A stretch of DNA of 64,000 nucleotides, from NCBI RefSeq assembly GCF_002813775.1, contig NZ_CP020372.1:1-64000 (forward strand), in the 5' to 3' direction. This document shows, in pieces, positions 45,250 through 54,154 of this stretch. A program made the translations under genes and the position numbers. This DNA is from Candidatus Thiodictyon syntrophicum (lineage in GTDB: Bacteria > Pseudomonadota > Gammaproteobacteria > Chromatiales > Chromatiaceae). The notes beneath the pieces are model-generated. The model searched no databases. It had not been told where the DNA came from and saw nothing but the letters and a program-made list of their open reading frames with translations. Within the stretch, counting starts at the first letter, position 1, and the number at the start of each line of letters is the position of its first letter.

Positions 45250-45420
45250 TCAGCTTTGGGGTGGGGGCGCCGCGCCGTCGCCGGGCGGCGGCCGGTGCTC
45301 CTTGCCTTGGTCCCCCTCCTCGCCGCGGCGCGGCGACGCGGTCTGGGACCTCCAGAACCAGAACAGCAGGCCGACGACGAACAGCAGTTCGATCAGGCCG
45401 GATAGGTCTTGTCCTGACAT
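45250..45420 (-). CDS. Small single-pass membrane protein
   Basis: A 56-aa protein: short N terminus MSGQDLSG, a helix LIELLFVVGLLFWFWRSQ, then a basic/Pro-rich cytoplasmic tail. Small proteins of the form DLSGLIELL...W are widespread beside unrelated genes in proteobacteria with no known function. Convergent with the RuBisCO-like gene. Confidence 0.5.
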   Translation of the reverse strand: MSGQDLSGLIELLFVVGLLFWFWRSQTASPRRGEEGDQGKEHRPPPGDGAAPPPQS

Positions 45421-45453
45421 TGCCCGACTTCTAAGCAACGAGCCAAACGCAAT

Positions 45454-45523
45454 CGTTGTCGTTGTCGTAATCGTAATCGCAGAAGCGATGCACTACATAA
45501 CCTCGATTACGACAACGACAACG
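45454..45523. repeat. 20-bp perfect inverted repeat with trinucleotide-like arms
   Basis: CGTTGTCGTTGTCGTAATCG at 45454-45473 is the exact complement of 45504-45523, with a 30-bp loop. Each arm contains two CGTTGT/ACAACG units and a TAATCG/CGATTA end. Just outside, TCGTAATCG occurs again. AT-rich against the GC background. It resembles dispersed hairpin repeats rather than a terminator, because no T-tract follows. Confidence 0.75.
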
Positions 45524-45579
45524 AAAATGGCGCTATAGGCAGTCCCTAATGCAATTGCTTAACCATTAGTGAACTGCTC

Positions 45580-46731
45580 CTAATCGACGGACATGGCTTC
45601 GGGCGCCATCGCGGACAGACCGGCGCCCTGCCAGGCCGATTGGTTACGACGTTGCCGATCGCGCTCCTCCAGCCGCGCAAAGAGATCCAGGACCCACACT
45701 ACGCGACTCTCGATCGTGGGGGGACTGGCCGGAAGGGCGGGGGGATTGATGGACACCGGCTTGACCGACTGTGACCCGACGGGCTGCGACAGAGGCTGAG
45801 CCCTGACCGCCTCGACCAGGAACAGGGTCTCGGCCAAGGGCGGCAGGGCAACGGTCCGGCGGGGGAAGGCGGCCGCCAGCACCCGCGGGAGCAACTGTGC
45901 CTTGCGGCGAGGGGAGACCACGGCGCGGCTACATACCGAGTTCCAACCGCGGCGACCGACCTCATGACCGATCTCGGCATAGAGGTGACGCGCGGCCCCG
46001 ATCCCGGCGCGGCAGCGCAGCGGCAGACCGCCGATCCCCTGATCGGCGCGGGCGTACAACCCCTCCGCGGCGTCGATCAACCGCGCAACCACGCGTCCCA
46101 AGGCGGGGCTCCAGACCGGGTTGGCCAGCCAGGCGTCCGGGTCCAGCCCCTCTTCGCGCAGCCACTGGCGCGGCAGGTAGAGCCGGCCGTTGGCCGCATC
46201 TTCCCCCACGTCCCGGGCGATGTTGGAGAGTTGCATCGCCACACCCAGATCACAGGCGCGGGCGATGAGGTCCGGGTCGCGCACGCCCATCAGGAGCGTC
46301 ATCATGGCCCCGACGGTGGCGGCCACGCGCGCGGAATAGGCATAGACCGACGAGAGGTCCTCGTAACAACGACCCTCCGCGTCCCATGCAAAACCTTCGA
46401 TCAGGGCATCCAATAGAGTACGGGGAACGGCGAACTGTTGGACCACATCGGCGAGGGCGCGGTCCGCGGAAATCTGCATGGGGCGGCCGGCGTAGACTGC
46501 ATCGAGGCGCTGACGCAACGCAATCACCGCGTCATGGGGGCGGTCGGCGAGGTCGATCTCGTCGTCGGCGATGCGGCAGAAGGCATAGAGTGCCGTGGCC
46601 GGTTCATAGACCGAGCGCGGCAGCAACAGCGACGCGGCGTAAAAGGACCGGGAACCCCCGCAGAGCAGGTCGCGGCAGGCGGCCTGGTCGGCGGGGGTCG
46701 AGAAGCGAGGGCTAAGCGAAGGCTGTCGCAT
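45580..46731 (-). CDS. crtB: Phytoene synthase
   Basis: A 383-aa squalene/phytoene-synthase family enzyme joining two GGPP to phytoene. Asp-rich motifs: ADDEID (first) and NIARDVGEDAANGRLYLP (second); SRSFYAASLLLP at the N terminus and YCYEDLSSVYAYSARVAATV-type text in between. It has a Pro/Ser-rich C-terminal tail (about 315-383) longer than usual. The start at 46731 lies 20 bp inside crtI, so the genes are coupled; a start at 46755 is possible. Confidence 0.93.
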   Translation of the reverse strand: MRQPSLSPRFSTPADQAACRDLLCGGSRSFYAASLLLPRSVYEPATALYAFCRIADDEIDLADRPHDAVIALRQRLDAVYAGRPMQISADRALADVVQQFAVPRTLLDALIEGFAWDAEGRCYEDLSSVYAYSARVAATVGAMMTLLMGVRDPDLIARACDLGVAMQLSNIARDVGEDAANGRLYLPRQWLREEGLDPDAWLANPVWSPALGRVVARLIDAAEGLYARADQGIGGLPLRCRAGIGAARHLYAEIGHEVGRRGWNSVCSRAVVSPRRKAQLLPRVLAAAFPRRTVALPPLAETLFLVEAVRAQPLSQPVGSQSVKPVSINPPALPASPPTIESRVVWVLDLFARLEERDRQRRNQSAWQGAGLSAMAPEAMSVD

Positions 46732-48250
46732 TGGGGACCACCGTATCGAGTACACGGGCGGATGATATGACGCCGGGGACGCCGGCGCCGGGATGGGTAC
46801 CGGCCCCCACCAGATAGAGGTGACGCACCTCCTCGCTGGCGTTGTGGGGGCGGAACCAGGCGCTTTGCCAGAGCACGGGCTCCAGGCTGAAGCCGGCGCC
46901 CTTGTACGAAAGGAGCCGGTGTTTGAAATCGAGTGGGGTAGTCACCCTGGAGGTGACCAGATTCTCGGACAGCCCCGGCAGCAGGCTCTGCTCCAGATAG
47001 GCGCAGATCGCCTGGCGGTAAGGCTCGGCCTGGGTCTCCCAGTCGGTACCGCTATCCAGGTTCGGGACCGGGGCCAGGGCATAGAAGGTGTCGCACCCGG
47101 GCGGCGCCACCGAGGGGTCGGTGGCGGTGGGGCGATGCAGGTAGAGGCTGAAGTCTTTGGCCAGCACCTTGTGGCCGAAGATGTCTTTGATCAGTTCGCG
47201 GTAGCGCGGACCCATGAGGATCGTATGGTGCAGTACGTCGGGATATTGGCGGCGGGTCCCGAAGTACCAGACAAAGAGCCCGTTGGAGTACTGCGAGCGT
47301 TTGATCCGCCAGTCCGGCCAGCGGCGGCGTTTGATCGAGGGCAGGAGGTGCTTGTAGGTCCAGGCGGGGTCTGCATCCGAGACCACGATCGCGGCGTCGA
47401 TCTCCTCCCCGTTCGTCAGCCGCACCCCGCGAGCGGTGCGCTCGGTGGTCAGGATCTCCGCCACCTCGGCACCGCACCGGACCTGATTGCCCTGGCCCTC
47501 GATCAGACCGACTAAGCCCTGCACGATGGCGCCCGTCCCGCCGATGGTCGAATGCACGCCCCATTCCCGCTCAAGGTATGAGATCAAGGCATAGATCGAG
47601 GTCGCCGTGAAGGGGTTGCCGCCGATCAGGAGCGGGTGGAAGGACATGATGGTCCGCATCCGCGGGTCCTTGATATAGGAGCACACCAGGCTGTAGACGC
47701 TGCGATAGCTCTGGAGCTTCAGCATCGGCGGGATGATCCGCACCATGTCCATGAAGGAGCCGAAGGGCTTGTGGGCCAGTTGCTCGAAGCCGACGCGGAA
47801 GATCGCCTCGCTCTTCTTCAGGAAGCGCTCGTAGCCTTCCAGGTCAGCGGGGGCGAAGCGCAGGATCTCCGCGTGGATGCGCTGCGGGTCACCGCTGTAG
47901 TCGAAGTGCTCGCCGTTGTCGAAGCGGATACGGTAGAAGGGCTCCATCCGCCGCAGTTCCACTTCGTCCGCGAAGCGCTTGCCGCACAGTGCCCACAACT
48001 CATCGAGCAGGAAGGGGGCGGTGATGATGGTAGGACCCGCGTCGAAGCTGAAGCCGTCCTGGTGATGGACATAGGCACGGCCCCCGGGGGCATCCAGACG
48101 CTCCAGCACCGTCACCCGATAGCCGCGCGCCCCGAGCCGGACCGCGGCCGCCAGGCCGCCGAAGCCGCTGCCGATGATCACCGCGTGGGGTTTGTGCGTC
48201 TGCGACTGGGAGGCGGCAGGCTGGGGGACGCTCGGGGACGGGACTGTCAA
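46712..48250 (-). CDS. crtI: Phytoene desaturase (lycopene-forming)
   Basis: A 512-aa CrtI flavoprotein. FAD motif AVIIGSGFGGLAAAVRLGAR at about 23-42, then VTVLERLDAPGGRAYVH, and the C-terminal signature HLYLVGAGTHPGAGVPGV. The closest of the three CrtI/CrtD proteins here to canonical CrtI, and it sits directly before crtB, so phytoene-to-lycopene desaturation is the likely reaction. The Ser/Pro/Gln-rich first 20 residues may be dispensable; an internal start is possible. Confidence 0.92.
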   Translation of the reverse strand: MTVPSPSVPQPAASQSQTHKPHAVIIGSGFGGLAAAVRLGARGYRVTVLERLDAPGGRAYVHHQDGFSFDAGPTIITAPFLLDELWALCGKRFADEVELRRMEPFYRIRFDNGEHFDYSGDPQRIHAEILRFAPADLEGYERFLKKSEAIFRVGFEQLAHKPFGSFMDMVRIIPPMLKLQSYRSVYSLVCSYIKDPRMRTIMSFHPLLIGGNPFTATSIYALISYLEREWGVHSTIGGTGAIVQGLVGLIEGQGNQVRCGAEVAEILTTERTARGVRLTNGEEIDAAIVVSDADPAWTYKHLLPSIKRRRWPDWRIKRSQYSNGLFVWYFGTRRQYPDVLHHTILMGPRYRELIKDIFGHKVLAKDFSLYLHRPTATDPSVAPPGCDTFYALAPVPNLDSGTDWETQAEPYRQAICAYLEQSLLPGLSENLVTSRVTTPLDFKHRLLSYKGAGFSLEPVLWQSAWFRPHNASEEVRHLYLVGAGTHPGAGVPGVISSARVLDTVVPNATAFA

Positions 48251-48270
48251 CTCAGATGTACTCTGCGTGG

Positions 48271-48315
48271 TGTCAAGACTGGTTGACAGTATAGCATCCG
48301 GGGGCCTGGTGTCGC
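48271..48315 (-). promoter_or_regulatory. crtIB promoter with PpsR/CrtJ-type site
   Basis: TGTCAAGACTGGTTGACA (48271-48288) is a TGT-N12-ACA palindrome with 6-bp arms, one base different from that at bchC. On the minus strand a -10 TATACT (complement of 48288-48293) and a weak -35 GCGACA (complement of 48310-48315) are 16 bp apart, so the repressor site would sit just downstream of the -10, over the transcription start. TTGACA within the palindrome is too close to the gene to be the -35 unless crtI starts later. Confidence 0.6.
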
Positions 48316-48696
48316 CTCATTTCGGGCCGCTGATCGTACTATTCCGAGGGTTCGACCGTCGTCCCGTGGGCGCCGGGGAACTGCGATGCGCCACCGCGTG
48401 TCGTAGCCGAACCGGCTGACACTAAAGGCTCGGCGCTGATGCCGCGTTTGTCGCCGCCCATGGCTCCCGCACAGGAGGCCGAGGCTCTCGTGGCAGTCGC
48501 GCAGCGACGCTGTGGGAGCGGCTTCAGCCGCGACGGGCTGCGCGGCGAACCCCGGCTGACGGCCCTGGAAGGAACCTCAGCCCGTAGGGTCCGCTGCGCG
48601 GATCAGCGACTCCCCGTCCAATAGGGCGGCCGAGTTTATGTGATCAGTGCCCGTTCGCGCGACCGGGACAGACGATGACCCCGAACGCCAGGCCCC
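48316..48696. other. Gap with REP-like hairpins
   Basis: No gene. It contains GTGGGAGCGGCTTCAGCCGCGA (about 48510-48531, a short hairpin of GCGGCT/AGCCGC) and CGTAGGGTCCGCTGCGCGGA (about 48584-48603). The latter recurs twice at 56187-56252. Both look like repetitive extragenic palindromes common in gammaproteobacteria. Confidence 0.5.
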
Positions 48697-49626
48697 TCAC
48701 GCAAACCTCACCTCGGCCAGTCGTTCCGACGTCTCCCATAGCTGGGCGGCGACCGGGCCGTCCAACGCCTTGGCAGGCATCGTGGCCGTTCCGGGTGGGC
48801 CCTTGAGTTCGCGCCACCCCGTCGGCCCGTAAAACCCGCCGCCGCGCGCCTGCGGCGCGGTCGCGGCGAACAGGATCGGCAGTACGGCCAGTGGGGCCGC
48901 CGGGCTGAGCGGCAGCAGCAGCGGCTTCGCGATCCGCCAGAGCACCCCGAGTAAGCCGCGTGAGGCGGGTCCGTTGCTGATAATGTCAGTGCGGGCGTAG
49001 CCCGGATGGGCCGCCATGCCATCGATCCCCCAGCCTGCGGCCTCGCTGCGGCGCTGCAATTCCAATGCGAACATCAGCAGTGCCAGCTTGGTCATGCCAT
49101 AGGTCTGGAACGGGACATAGGTCAGTTCCGACTGCAGGTCGGTGAGATCGATCGAATCCAGGCTCGCCGCCAGGCTGCTGACGTTGACCACGCGGGCGCC
49201 GGGGACGCCCCGCAGCAGCGGCAGCAGCCGGGCCGTCAGGGCAAAATGACCGAGATAGTTGGTGGCAAACTGCAGTTCAAAGCCATCGACGGTCAGTTGC
49301 CTGTCGGGCGGTGCCATGATCCCGGCATTGTTGATGAGTAGGTCGATACCCCGTCCCGCGGCGAGCATCGTCTGCGCAAAGGCAGCGACCGAGGCGAGCG
49401 AGGCCAGGTCGAGCCGCTCGAAACGCACCGTTGCGCCAGGGTGGGCGGCGCGCAGGCGTGACACCGCCTGAGCGCCCTTGCCGTCGTTGCGACCCGCCAG
49501 CACGACCTCGGCACCCACCGCCGCCAGCGCGAGTGCCGCCTCATAACCGAGGCCGCCGGTGGCGCCGGTAACGACGGCGAGCCGCCCGCTTTGCGACGGG
49601 ATCTTGTCGGTGGTCCAGCCCATCAT
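48697..49626 (-). CDS. Short-chain dehydrogenase/reductase
   Basis: A 309-aa SDR of the retinol-dehydrogenase/protochlorophyllide-reductase-like size class. NAD(P) motif TGATGGLG at about 16-23, NNAGIM at about 93-98, catalytic YGMTK. The start at 49626 (ATGATGGGC) has GGGAG 8 bases upstream. The substrate is unknown. It lies behind crtIB on the same strand but 450 bp away, so a link to pigment synthesis is not implied. Confidence 0.85.
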   Translation of the reverse strand: MMGWTTDKIPSQSGRLAVVTGATGGLGYEAALALAAVGAEVVLAGRNDGKGAQAVSRLRAAHPGATVRFERLDLASLASVAAFAQTMLAAGRGIDLLINNAGIMAPPDRQLTVDGFELQFATNYLGHFALTARLLPLLRGVPGARVVNVSSLAASLDSIDLTDLQSELTYVPFQTYGMTKLALLMFALELQRRSEAAGWGIDGMAAHPGYARTDIISNGPASRGLLGVLWRIAKPLLLPLSPAAPLAVLPILFAATAPQARGGGFYGPTGWRELKGPPGTATMPAKALDGPVAAQLWETSERLAEVRFA

Positions 49627-49774
49627 CGATTGATCTCCCGAATAGAGGTGTGCCACGTTACGGCGAATTCCCGGGCCTTGCACTGACATTTGGTCCTCGG
49701 TCATCGTTGCGCCAGCCGCCCGCAACCTTGTGCACCCCGAAAAACCACTTGTCTTGCTGACCCTTGGCCGAGTC

Positions 49775-50050
49775 TCAACGACCCCAATCCTGCCACCGCT
49801 GCCGCAGATCCACCAGGTGTATGACGAGCGCCAAGAGGAGAAAGAATGACACCCACTGCCAAGCAGCGCCGGTGAGGGCCGCGCGCGCCGCCAGCAACAG
49901 ACAACTGCCGGGGGCGAGGATCAGCAGGGTTCCGAGCGGCGGCACTGGGCACCGGCCCTTGCGCCACAGCACCATGAGCGTGATCGCCTCCACACCGATC
50001 AGAAACAGGACCAGGTCGATGCTGTGCCCGCTTGCGAAGAATTCAGCCAT
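49775..50050 (-). CDS. Small membrane protein, three helices
   Basis: A 91-aa protein: helix [20 protein letters not shown], a basic loop with RKGRCPVPP, helix [18 protein letters not shown] and helix [17 protein letters not shown], ending [16 protein letters not shown] is 6-7 bases upstream of the ATG. I do not recognise the family. It may be cotranscribed with the SDR, 148 bp downstream. Confidence 0.6.
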   Translation of the reverse strand: MAEFFASGHSIDLVLFLIGVEAITLMVLWRKGRCPVPPLGTLLILAPGSCLLLAARAALTGAAWQWVSFFLLLALVIHLVDLRQRWQDWGR

Positions 50051-50358
50051 GGTGCGCCCCTCTTGCCTTGTAAGTGATCAGTTTGCCGAGACGATAGCGG
50101 GCAGGTACGCCGGGTCCTTGAAGAAGATCCGCACCTGTGCGGTTGGCTTGGTACGCACCAGGCGCTACGACGCCGGTCGTCGCGCCGCCGGGAAAAACGA
50201 AGTCCAGCAAGATCTTGCCCTGAACGGATAGGAAATTCAACCAGCCGAAACCGGATACAAAAACCTATAGGGTACGCGGGCATCGCCCCCGCTGCTCTGT
50301 CGCGCGTGCGGCGCGTTCGACAGCCGCCGGTTCAACGCCCAGCCAGGTCGCGGCCTGC

Positions 50359-50844
50359 TCATAGTGATCTTCTTTCCGAGTGCGCAGGAAAAAATCCTTC
50401 ATCCAATATCTGTTCCTGCGTGTATGGGCAGACTGACGGAAAGCAGTTGATGCGAATGCCAGTCTCTTTTGCTGCCAATCCGGCCGCATCGCCATAAATT
50501 TCTTCGATCAGGCCGGAAAGTCCGGACTTGAGCCCCGGGGATTTTTCAAGCCGCCTCGCGATTCGGTCCCGCTGCTCCACGATCGTCGAACGCCAACTGT
50601 CACCTTTGAATTCCTTCCAGCGTTCGGAGAGCTGGCCGTATTGAAATTGCCATTTCAGAAGGTGGGCAAGCAATATGACGAGACGGTTTTCCAACTCGTT
50701 CCGCTCGCTTCGCCCCATGTCTCTAAGCTCCTCGAGCAAATGTACAATGTCCAAATCGGCAAAACGCCCGGCGCTCAGGGCATCGATTTGTTTATTCGCC
50801 CAGGCGTGATAATCACTGCCATAAAGCTCGCTCGCGTCGGACAT
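50359..50844 (-). CDS. DUF29 family protein
   Basis: A 161-aa DUF29 protein: YGSDYHAWANKQIDALSAGR, DLDIVHLLEELRDMGRSERN and ENRLVILLAHLLKWQFQ are the standard blocks of the family. DUF29 proteins are abundant in cyanobacteria and purple sulfur bacteria, often in several copies, with unknown function. The GC content from here to about 51400 is lower than in the neighbours, which suggests later acquisition. Confidence 0.85.
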   Translation of the reverse strand: MSDASELYGSDYHAWANKQIDALSAGRFADLDIVHLLEELRDMGRSERNELENRLVILLAHLLKWQFQYGQLSERWKEFKGDSWRSTIVEQRDRIARRLEKSPGLKSGLSGLIEEIYGDAAGLAAKETGIRINCFPSVCPYTQEQILDEGFFPAHSERRSL

Positions 50845-50899
50845 ACGTTAATTCACCTTTACACTGCAACGAAAACAGGCTCACAACAAATGCCTCTAC

Positions 50900-51388
50900 T
50901 CAGGAGTTTTGGGCGAGTTCCAGTGACGCCTGATAGGCTCGAAAGAAATGGCCTGGAACGCCATCTTCGATGGGGCGAGGGCCAACGAACTCCGGAAATA
51001 TGTAGCCAACGATCCCGGAGTTAAGATATTTATCAAATCTTTCGTCGAAATGCTCGATTGCATTTCTGAGGTTCCGATCGTAAAGCGGGCTGAACTTATC
51101 GACAGAGAACGCCCGTTTCAAATGTTCGGCCCGATTCTTGTGGCCCTTACGAACTGGCCAGAAGTAACGCGAAAGCGCGGCACCCTGGAGGATGACATTC
51201 TGAATCTCGTTGAGTATGTTCTGAGATGGCAACGCCACAGCATCCTCATGTGTCGGTCGCAACGGAAGTTGCTCAAACACCGAAGAAACTCGGGCCATCG
51301 AACTCACGGCAGACTGGCAATTGAATTGCATACTGCTGATATAGAATACCTCGTAAGGTGGCCAAATACATTGCTCAGCGTTGTTCAT
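50900..51388 (-). CDS. Hypothetical protein with HEPN-like RxxxxH motif
   Basis: A 162-aa protein I do not recognise. The start at 51388 (MNNAEQCIWPPYEVFYISSM) is the first ATG with a sensible protein. The central part is helical (LPSQNILNEIQNVILQGAAL), and RNLRNAIEHFDERFDKYL contains an R-x4-H pattern as in HEPN RNases. The DNA is richer in AT than most of the window. It could be a defence or toxin-like gene or a mobile-element passenger; there is no obvious antitoxin next to it. Confidence 0.5.
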   Translation of the reverse strand: MNNAEQCIWPPYEVFYISSMQFNCQSAVSSMARVSSVFEQLPLRPTHEDAVALPSQNILNEIQNVILQGAALSRYFWPVRKGHKNRAEHLKRAFSVDKFSPLYDRNLRNAIEHFDERFDKYLNSGIVGYIFPEFVGPRPIEDGVPGHFFRAYQASLELAQNS

Positions 51389-51848
51389 GATGCATAACGT
51401 GGGGCCTATAGCGGAGCGCGCGCCTACGGACACTGCAAATGGCACAAACCTGATGGCGTGCGATTTTAAGGTTAGGCTCTGACTCGTCCCAAGCCCAGGG
51501 TCAGCGCCAACGGCCGGGAGGCGTGTCGTGCCGCAGACGACGCTCGGTGAGGCACAAGCCGGGTCTGCGAGGGGTTCCGTGGGACCGGCCAGCGAGCGAT
51601 TGAGGCCAAATTGTAGACTATTTTCCGGATTACAGACCAGCGTGAGCGCAGGCTGCGGGCGGCCTCAGGTGCGGGTCACATGCAGCCGCCGGACGCGGCA
51701 TTTGGGGTACGGCTAGCCACAGAACGGGGCGGCGGGGGCCGACTCGTTGCCCTGATCCGGTGCTGGCGCGCTGCGGACCCCATGGTCCCAGCCCGCCCCC
51801 TCTGGTACTGTTACGTCCAATCCTCGTCGTTACCGGAGTCGCCCGAGA
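51389..51848. other. Gap before TRAP genes
   Basis: About 460 bases with no supported gene. The AT-rich composition of the previous gene gives way to the GC-rich composition of the TRAP genes at about 51480, marking a probable junction. Confidence 0.4.
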
Positions 51849-52382
51849 GTGGACCTGTTGCTGCGCCTCGCGGCAGTCATCGATGCCCTCAACCGCCGGA
51901 TCGGGCGCGCCACGATCTGGCTGGTCCTGGGCTGCGTGCTGCTCAGCGCCCTGACCGCGACCCTGCGCTATCTGCTCGATTGGGGCTCGAACGCCATGAT
52001 CGAGGCGCAGTGGTTCATGTTCGGCCTCGTGTTTCTGCTCTGCGCCCCCTGGACCCTCCAGGAGCAGGGCCATGTGCGGGTCGACATCCTCTATACGCGA
52101 CTGCCGCCGCGCGGCCGGGTCTGGGTCGATTGCCTGGGGGCGCTGCTGTTTCTGCTGCCTGTGTCTGTGCTGATCGTCTGGGACTCCTGGGGCTGGTTCC
52201 TGCTCTCCTTTCACCAGAACGAGTCGTCCTTCAATCCGGGAGGCCTGTGGTGGTGGCCCATGAAGCTCGCCATTCCAATCGCCTTCTCGCTGCTCGCCGC
52301 CCAGGGCGTCTCCGAGATCATCAAGGGTGCTGCGATCCTGATGGGGCGGCGGCCACTGCCGGCCGTCCCGGCGGGGCACTGA
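51849..52382 (+). CDS. dctQ: TRAP transporter small permease subunit
   Basis: A 177-aa four-helix protein of the DctQ family: ALTATLRYLLDWGSNAMIEA, QWFMFGLVFLLCAPWTLQEQ with GHVRVDILYTRLPPRGR. The start is GTG at 51849 with GGAG upstream. It pairs with DctM; stop and next start are one base apart. Confidence 0.88.
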   Translation: MDLLLRLAAVIDALNRRIGRATIWLVLGCVLLSALTATLRYLLDWGSNAMIEAQWFMFGLVFLLCAPWTLQEQGHVRVDILYTRLPPRGRVWVDCLGALLFLLPVSVLIVWDSWGWFLLSFHQNESSFNPGGLWWWPMKLAIPIAFSLLAAQGVSEIIKGAAILMGRRPLPAVPAGH

Positions 52383-52383
52383 G

Positions 52384-53838
52384 ATGACGATCTGGCTCGC
52401 CGCCAATCTGGCGCCGGTGATGTTCTCGGCCCTGGTGCTGTTTCTGCTCATCGGGTATCCGGTCGCCTTCTCGCTCGCCGCGGTCGGGATGCTGTTCGGT
52501 TGGATCGGGGTCGAGCTTGGGCTGCTTACCCCGGCCCTGCTGCAGGCCCTGCCGGACCGGGTGTTCGGCATCATGCGCAATGAGATCCTGCTCGCGATCC
52601 CCTTTTTCACCTTTATGGGGCTGGTGCTCGAGCGCAGCGGTATGGCCGAGGACCTGCTCGATACGGTGGGCCGGATCTTCGGGGGGGTGCGTGGGGGCCT
52701 CGCCTATGCGGTGATCTTCGTCGGCGCCCTGCTGGCTGCCACTACCGGGGTGGTCGCCGCCTCGGTGATCGCCATGGGGCTGATCTCGCTGCCCATCATG
52801 CTGCGCTACGGCTATGACCGGCCCCTGGCGGCGGGGGTGATCGCGGCCAGCGGGACCCTGGCTCAGATCATCCCGCCCTCACTGGTGCTGATCGTGATGG
52901 CCGACGTGCTCGGCCGCTCGGTGGGGGATATGTATAAGGGGGCGCTGCTGCCGGGGCTGCTCCTGACCGGGTTCTATGTACTCTATGTCTTCGGCAACTC
53001 GGTATTGCGTCCGCACGCACTCCCGGCCTTGCCCGCGTCGGCGCGGACCCTGCGCGGGCGCGCCCTGGCCTGGCGGATCAGCGTCGCCCTGATCCCGCCG
53101 CTGGCGCTCATCTTCCTGGTGCTCGGGACCATTTTCATCGGCTGGGCGACGCCGACCGAGGGCGGGGCCATGGGGGCCGTGGGTGCGCTGCTGCTGGCCC
53201 TCGCCAAGGGCCGCTTGACCCGTGCCGTGCTGGTGCAGGCAATGGCCGCGACGGCGAAGATCACGAGTTTCGTGGTCTTCATCCTGATCGGTTCCAGCGT
53301 CTTCAGCCTGACCTTTCGGGGAGTGAGTGGGGACCTGTGGGTGGAGCATCTGCTGCTTGGGCTGCCCGGCGGGGCACTGGGCTTCCTGATCGTCGTTAAC
53401 CTCATGGTCTTCGTGCTCGCGTTCTTCCTCGATTTCTTCGAGATCGCCTTCATCATCCTGCCGCTCCTGGCCCCGGTGGCGGCGAAGCTCGGGATCGATC
53501 TGGTCTGGTTCGGGGTCTTGATCGGGGTCAACCTCCAGACCAGCTTCATGCATCCGCCATTCGGCTTTGCCCTGTTCTATCTGCGCTCGGTCGCGCCGCC
53601 CGCGGTGCGCACCGCCGATATCTATTGGGGGGCGGTGCCCTTTTTGGGCATCCAGGTGCTCATGGTCGTGTTGATCGTCGCCTTTCCCCAGGTGGTGAAC
53701 TGGGGGCTCGATACCACCGCGGCCCGCGGGACCCCGACGGAGGTCACGATCCCGGATCAGGGGGGCGGGGCCAGCCTGCTCGATAGTCAGGAATATGATG
53801 GGGCGTTCAAGGTGCAGGACGAAAGTGGGAAGCAATGA
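52384..53838 (+). CDS. dctM: TRAP transporter large permease subunit
   Basis: A 484-aa DctM protein with about 12 helices. Family blocks include LAIPFFTFMGLVLERSGMAE, ATTGVVAASVIAMGLISLPI and ASGTLAQIIPPSLVLIVMAD. It carries out substrate/Na+ symport of organic acids with DctP and DctQ. The C-terminal 45 residues are a polar tail. The binding-protein gene is not upstream as usual but downstream on the other strand. Confidence 0.92.
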   Translation: MTIWLAANLAPVMFSALVLFLLIGYPVAFSLAAVGMLFGWIGVELGLLTPALLQALPDRVFGIMRNEILLAIPFFTFMGLVLERSGMAEDLLDTVGRIFGGVRGGLAYAVIFVGALLAATTGVVAASVIAMGLISLPIMLRYGYDRPLAAGVIAASGTLAQIIPPSLVLIVMADVLGRSVGDMYKGALLPGLLLTGFYVLYVFGNSVLRPHALPALPASARTLRGRALAWRISVALIPPLALIFLVLGTIFIGWATPTEGGAMGAVGALLLALAKGRLTRAVLVQAMAATAKITSFVVFILIGSSVFSLTFRGVSGDLWVEHLLLGLPGGALGFLIVVNLMVFVLAFFLDFFEIAFIILPLLAPVAAKLGIDLVWFGVLIGVNLQTSFMHPPFGFALFYLRSVAPPAVRTADIYWGAVPFLGIQVLMVVLIVAFPQVVNWGLDTTAARGTPTEVTIPDQGGGASLLDSQEYDGAFKVQDESGKQ

Positions 53839-53944
53839 GGCTGCGGCCTTCATCATCCCGGTTACGCCAGGTTATAATCACCCGACGAGCGCGCGCGACA
53901 CATCGCCTTGTCGAGCACCCCACATGGTCTAAGCGAGGCACCCC

Positions 53945-54154
53945 ATGCATCCCACAGTAATCGAGATCGACGCCCAAGTGATGGGCGGTACGCCCGTATT
54001 CACCGGAACCCGCGTGCCGATCGCGACCTTGATCGACTACTTGGAGGGCGGTGAGTCGATTGATGATTTTCTCGAAGGCTTCCCAAGTGTCCGCCGGGAG
54101 CAGGTGATTGGCTTCCTGGAGGAAGTCAAGGAGAAGACCCTTGCCGCAGCTTAG
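53945..54154 (+). CDS. DUF433 antitoxin
   Basis: A 69-aa DUF433 protein: IEIDAQVMGGTPVFTGTRVP, IATLIDYLEGGESIDDFLEG, FPSVRREQVIGFLE. DUF433 proteins are VapB-like antitoxins paired with DUF5615 PIN-like toxins. The toxin start overlaps it by 14 bases. It looks complete. Confidence 0.9.
   Translation: MHPTVIEIDAQVMGGTPVFTGTRVPIATLIDYLEGGESIDDFLEGFPSVRREQVIGFLEEVKEKTLAAA

Noticed and set aside
48271-48288. TTGACA inside the palindrome as the -35 of crtI
   Set aside because: A matching -10 would fall at or beyond the crtI start codon, leaving no leader; the upstream GCGACA/TATACT pair is preferred unless crtI starts later.
50043-50283. Two short minus-strand frames (65 and 94 codons) before the three-helix protein gene
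   Set aside because: Different frames over the same DNA, no family resemblance, and one covers the start region of the better-supported gene; treated as spacer.
51630-52610. 326-codon minus-strand frame opposite dctQ
   Set aside because: Pro/Gln/Arg-rich shadow of the dctQ coding strand with no domain features.
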